The translations under genes and the position numbers were made by a program. From contig SLOS01000429.1 in the NCBI GenBank assembly GCA_007132365.1, positions 1 to 6,980 of the forward strand: a DNA stretch of 6,980 nucleotides. Reading direction: 5' to 3'. This document shows, one piece after another, positions 4,672-6,980 of the stretch. Under the pieces are notes generated by a model that was given only the letters and a program-made list of their open reading frames with translations, had not been told where the DNA came from and ran no database searches. Position 1 is the first letter of the stretch, and each line of letters starts with the position of its first letter. The stretch is from Bacteroidales bacterium (GTDB lineage Bacteria; Bacteroidota; Bacteroidia; Bacteroidales; PUMT01).

Positions 4672-6252
4672 CTACTTCCCGATCCTACCTTTAAGCATGG
4701 TTATTGAAAGCGGAGGAAAGGTATACGTGATCTGGTCGCCTCTTGTCCTTACCTGAGGTTTCTCAACAGTTCTGACAACCTCATTGCCAAAATCATTCAC
4801 TGCCTTGATGCCGGGACCGGTAATTTCATAAACCGTGAAGTTGCCCGTAAAATTGCCGGTCTGCGATATTATGTCGGTCCGTATTGGTTTCTCTTTGTGC
4901 CGGTTCACCACAGCAATGACAACCTCGCCGTCATTCCAGGTTGCTGACACATCCAGATACGGAAAAGAATTTCTGCCCGCTTCCGAAGCAGTAGATCCGC
5001 GTAGTGTAAATTCATCACAGTCCACAAAAACATCAAGTGAGGTGCCGTGTGCATTATTCGCAAAGAGTTCAAGAGGGAAATAGATAGTTTGCCTGAACAG
5101 ATCTGTTTCACTTGTAAATATGGGGGCAATTACGTTTACAAGTTGCGCCATGTTGGCCATCTTTATGATATCGGCATTGCGGATAAATCCGTTTAAGAAT
5201 CCTGCTACAACCAGGGCATCTTCAAGGTTATAATGCTCCTCCAAAGCACGGGGACCGGTTCCGGCCGCACCTCCCATGGTCCTGTACCAGACATTGTACT
5301 CAGTCCACGCAATATAGATCGGATCCCTTGAACCCCGTCTCGCATGCTGCATCTCCCTGTCTATCATGCCTCTTACAATATTAGTGCGATATTCCATAAT
5401 ATGCGGTGTGGCTACGAAATTATAATAATCGTCTGCCCTGTTTCCAACATATGTGTGCAAAGCAATATAATCTGCATAATTTCTCAGCTCCCTCAGGACC
5501 GTACTGTTCCAGTGATCGGGATCAGAATCGCCGCCATAACTTGATGACCCTGCAGCAACTATCTTGATATCAGGATCTGTCCACCTCATCAGCTTTGCTG
5601 CTTCGCGTGCTTTCTTTGAATAATCCCCGGCATTCAACGCACCCATCTGCCACCAGCCATCCATTTCATTTCCCAGGGCCCAGTACTTAATCTTATGAGG
5701 TTCAGGATATCCGTGCTTCCTCCTCAATTCGGCATACCAGGGCCCCTCACTGACATTTGTGTATTCAACCCAGCGCCGTGCCTCCTCAATAGTACCCGTT
5801 CCCATATTCACGGTAAAAAATGGTTCGGCGCCCAGCCGCCTGCTCCACTCGGCAAACTCGTTGGTGCCAAATTTATTTGTTTCCAGCACATTCCATGCAA
5901 GCTCCATGCGGGGGATCCTCTCTTCTTCAGGACCCACACCATCAAGCCAGTGATAGTTGGAGACGAAATTACCGCCCGGATAACGGACAATCGTCACATT
6001 CAGGGCCCTGGCAGATTCCAGAACGTCCTTCCTGAATCCCATATCATCAGATAAAGGTGACCCGGGATCAAAGATCCCGCCGTAAACACAACGACCCAGA
6101 TGTTCGACGAAATTTCCGTAGATATTGGGATTGACCTCTCCAATGATGCGATCAGTATCGATCTTGATCCTTGCATTCTGGGAAAACAGAGGTCCGTTAA
6201 ACAGGAACCCCAGGAATGCAATAATAGTAACGATGATGGTCACTTTCTTCAT
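4672..6252 (-). CDS. Secreted GH51 alpha-L-arabinofuranosidase
   Basis: A complete 526-residue enzyme expected to release terminal alpha-L-arabinofuranose from arabinan, arabinoxylan or pectin side chains by a retaining mechanism. Residues 1-25 form a signal peptide (KK, a hydrophobic stretch, then PLFSQ before NAR), so it acts in the periplasm or at the surface. The (beta/alpha)8 catalytic domain shows NPNIYGNFVEHLGRCVYGGI at 41-60, RYPGGNFVSNYHW at 90-102, the acid/base Glu196 in WALGNEMDGWW, HTYVGN at 266-271 and the nucleophile Glu318 in IAWTEYNVWY. A C-terminal beta-sandwich domain follows (about 405-526; VVIAVVNRH, FPPLSITMLKG). Length is normal for the family. The ATG at 6252 is chosen because it opens the signal peptide; the leader is A-rich with no Shine-Dalgarno, as in Bacteroidota. 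No frame damage is seen. The next - strand gene upstream is the beta-helix protein, separated from it by a dead + strand glycosidase. Activity on other furanosides is possible but GH51 membership is secure. Confidence 0.95.
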   Translation of the reverse strand: MKKVTIIVTIIAFLGFLFNGPLFSQNARIKIDTDRIIGEVNPNIYGNFVEHLGRCVYGGIFDPGSPLSDDMGFRKDVLESARALNVTIVRYPGGNFVSNYHWLDGVGPEEERIPRMELAWNVLETNKFGTNEFAEWSRRLGAEPFFTVNMGTGTIEEARRWVEYTNVSEGPWYAELRRKHGYPEPHKIKYWALGNEMDGWWQMGALNAGDYSKKAREAAKLMRWTDPDIKIVAAGSSSYGGDSDPDHWNSTVLRELRNYADYIALHTYVGNRADDYYNFVATPHIMEYRTNIVRGMIDREMQHARRGSRDPIYIAWTEYNVWYRTMGGAAGTGPRALEEHYNLEDALVVAGFLNGFIRNADIIKMANMAQLVNVIAPIFTSETDLFRQTIYFPLELFANNAHGTSLDVFVDCDEFTLRGSTASEAGRNSFPYLDVSATWNDGEVVIAVVNRHKEKPIRTDIISQTGNFTGNFTVYEITGPGIKAVNDFGNEVVRTVEKPQVRTRGDQITYTFPPLSITMLKGRIGK

Positions 6253-6308
6253 AACAGATTTTTTTTAGTTCGATTAATAATTAACCTGAAATAAGTTATA
6301 AAGTTATC

Positions 6309-6316
6309 CAAAAATA
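6309..6316 (-). promoter_or_regulatory. Candidate -7 promoter motif for the GH51 gene
   Basis: Read on the - strand this is TATTTTTG, matching TAnnTTTG, about 57 bases before the GH51 ATG. A TTTG lies further upstream (CAAA at 6332-6335 on the + strand), but the gap of 15 bases is shorter than the usual 19-21, so only the -7 element is a fair match. Confidence 0.3.
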
Positions 6317-6349
6317 AACTTTCTAACCCCACAAAGGCCCATCTAAACT

Positions 6350-6719
6350 ATGAAACTTCATACTTTAATCTTTGCCTTATTTCTGAATATGTCAGTTTAC
6401 AGTAAATGAAGCAGAAGAGATCAGCCTGGCCACATTCTGTAATCCCGTTAACCTGAGTAATCGGTTTACCCTTGATAAGCCTTCAAGGAGGGAAGCTGCC
6501 AATCCGACCGTGGTATGGTTCAGGGGCAGGTATTCTCTGTTTGCATAAAAATCTTACGTCTACAGGCATTCCACCGACCTGGTTGAGTGGACATTTATTG
6601 AAACGTACCAGAAACCGGTAGAGGAATATGCCCCAACGGCCATTTTGGTTGGCGATATCATGTATTTTCCCGGAAAAGCGGCTTCCCATGCAGCACCCGT
6701 TAATCGGTGGTTATCTTAA
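6350..6719 (+). pseudogene. Family-43-like glycosyl hydrolase, N-terminal remnant with frameshift and nonsense
   Basis: The ATG at 6350 starts a signal-peptide-like MKLHTLIFALFLNMSVYSK ending at TGA 6407-6409. In the +1 frame the protein continues NEAEEISLATFCNPVNLSNR, FTLDKPSRREAANPTVVWF and RGRYSLFA, then TAA (6546-6548), then KSYVYRHSTDLVEWTFIE, KPVEEYAPTAILVGDIMYF and PGKAA. 'NPxNLxYRF...PSRREAADP...YYLFAS...HSxDLxxWxFI...xEDYAPT....D.mYF' is the first blades of five-bladed beta-propeller glycosidases (GH43-like) common in Bacteroidota. The in-frame TAA replaces a Ser expected in 'LFASKS' (TCA to TAA). Similarity ends near 6680, and the frame then closes at 6717-6719, inside the 3' end of the opposing beta-helix gene. 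Three independent lesions (net +1 shift, nonsense, truncation) make it non-functional. The exact GH family is uncertain. Confidence 0.72.
6612..6628 (+). repeat. 17-bp direct repeat, copy 2
   Basis: AAACCGGTAGAGGAATA, identical to 4602-4618. In this copy it is part of the glycosidase remnant (KPVEEY), so copy 1 may derive from a related gene or be chance. Confidence 0.6.
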
Positions 6720-6980
6720 CATTCCTGAACATGAACGGGTTATCGCTGATCCTCAAGGCATTGCCGCTGGCGGTGGTGACGTTCCTCAGAATGACTTCCC
6801 TGGTTATGACATAGGGGAACTTTTCAACATAGGAATCATCGGTCATATTTGGATTGAAATTTGAAAAAATGGCAGGGCCCTGATAATCTTCCGGATGATT
6901 GGAGTCGTCGATATGCAGGTTTTCAATGGTGATCCTTTCCGGCATATAACAGGTGTAGCCGAAATCATGTTGCCCGGAAT
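6700..6980 (-). CDS. C-terminal part of a probable right-handed beta-helix protein (cut by window edge)
   Basis: The frame is open from the window edge to the stop at 6700-6702, giving 92 visible residues: SGQHDFGYTCYMPERITIEN, LHIDDSNHPEDYQGPAIFSN, FNPNMTDDSYVEKFPYVITR and EVILRNVTTASGNALRISDN before the end at NVKITTD. The ATG at 6945-6943 is internal. Short strands ending in Asn or Asp (ITIENLHI, VILRNVTT, FRNVKI) at roughly even spacing fit a right-handed parallel beta-helix, the fold of polygalacturonases, pectate lyases and related polysaccharide enzymes. The catalytic region is outside the window, so activity cannot be assigned. It runs in the same direction as the GH51 gene, about 450 bp upstream of it, and the pair would suit a plant-polysaccharide utilisation locus. 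Its 3' end overlaps the tail of the dead + strand glycosidase frame. Confidence 0.7.
   Translation of the reverse strand, partial: SGQHDFGYTCYMPERITIENLHIDDSNHPEDYQGPAIFSNFNPNMTDDSYVEKFPYVITREVILRNVTTASGNALRISDNPFMFRNVKITTD

Noticed and set aside
4835..5083. Plus-strand and other frames inside the GH51 gene
   Set aside because: They are shadows of a well-supported 526-residue enzyme on the - strand.
1..6980. CRISPR array, tRNA, rRNA, toxin-antitoxin pair or defence system
   Set aside because: No regularly spaced repeats, no tRNA T-loop with matching arms, and no recognisable toxin, antitoxin or nuclease motifs were seen on either strand.

Overview
The window looks like an accessory or decaying stretch of a Bacteroidota (probably Bacteroidales) chromosome. 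The reasons are A-rich leaders without Shine-Dalgarno sequences, TAnnTTTG-type -7 promoter motifs, a small protein resembling a Bacteroidales-restricted family, and polysaccharide-degradation genes typical of these bacteria. This placement rests on recognition by eye; no search was run.

Left part (1-1440). The 3' portion of an AT-rich metal-dependent amidohydrolase gene enters from the left edge. A long imperfect hairpin element of about 130 bp follows, and then the start of a GT28/UGT-type glycosyltransferase. That gene carries a frameshift near 1100 and is cut off near 1345 by what looks like a leftover end of an IS21-type insertion sequence (three spaced copies of a CTGCCACC-core repeat). 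From 1440 to 1890 there is no convincing gene, but there are four hairpins.

Middle part (1890-4670). Two gene remnants on the + strand, an NTF2/SnoaL-like protein with one in-frame TAA and the N-terminus of a YdeI/OmpD-associated family protein, lead up to an intact mobA on the - strand (molybdenum cofactor guanylyltransferase). Divergent from mobA is a small intact 92-residue protein of unknown function. Next come a broken exported protein resembling the DUF4412 type (signal peptide apparently interrupted, then a frameshift) and the C-terminal tail of an alpha/beta hydrolase.

Right part (4670-6980). An intact, secreted GH51 alpha-L-arabinofuranosidase lies on the - strand, with both catalytic glutamates visible. 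At the right edge is the C-terminal end of a - strand protein that looks like a right-handed beta-helix. Between them, on the opposite strand, sits a dead family-43-like glycosidase start with a frameshift, an in-frame stop and a truncation. This end therefore resembles part of a locus for arabinan, arabinoxylan or pectin use.

Overall, at most five reading frames look functional (amidohydrolase and beta-helix protein, both partial; mobA; the small protein; GH51), while at least six are broken. All three inferred frameshifts are net +1. That could be real decay or could partly reflect indel errors in the underlying sequence. I do not see a convincing new multi-gene system. The most unusual item is the structured intergenic element at 727-862.
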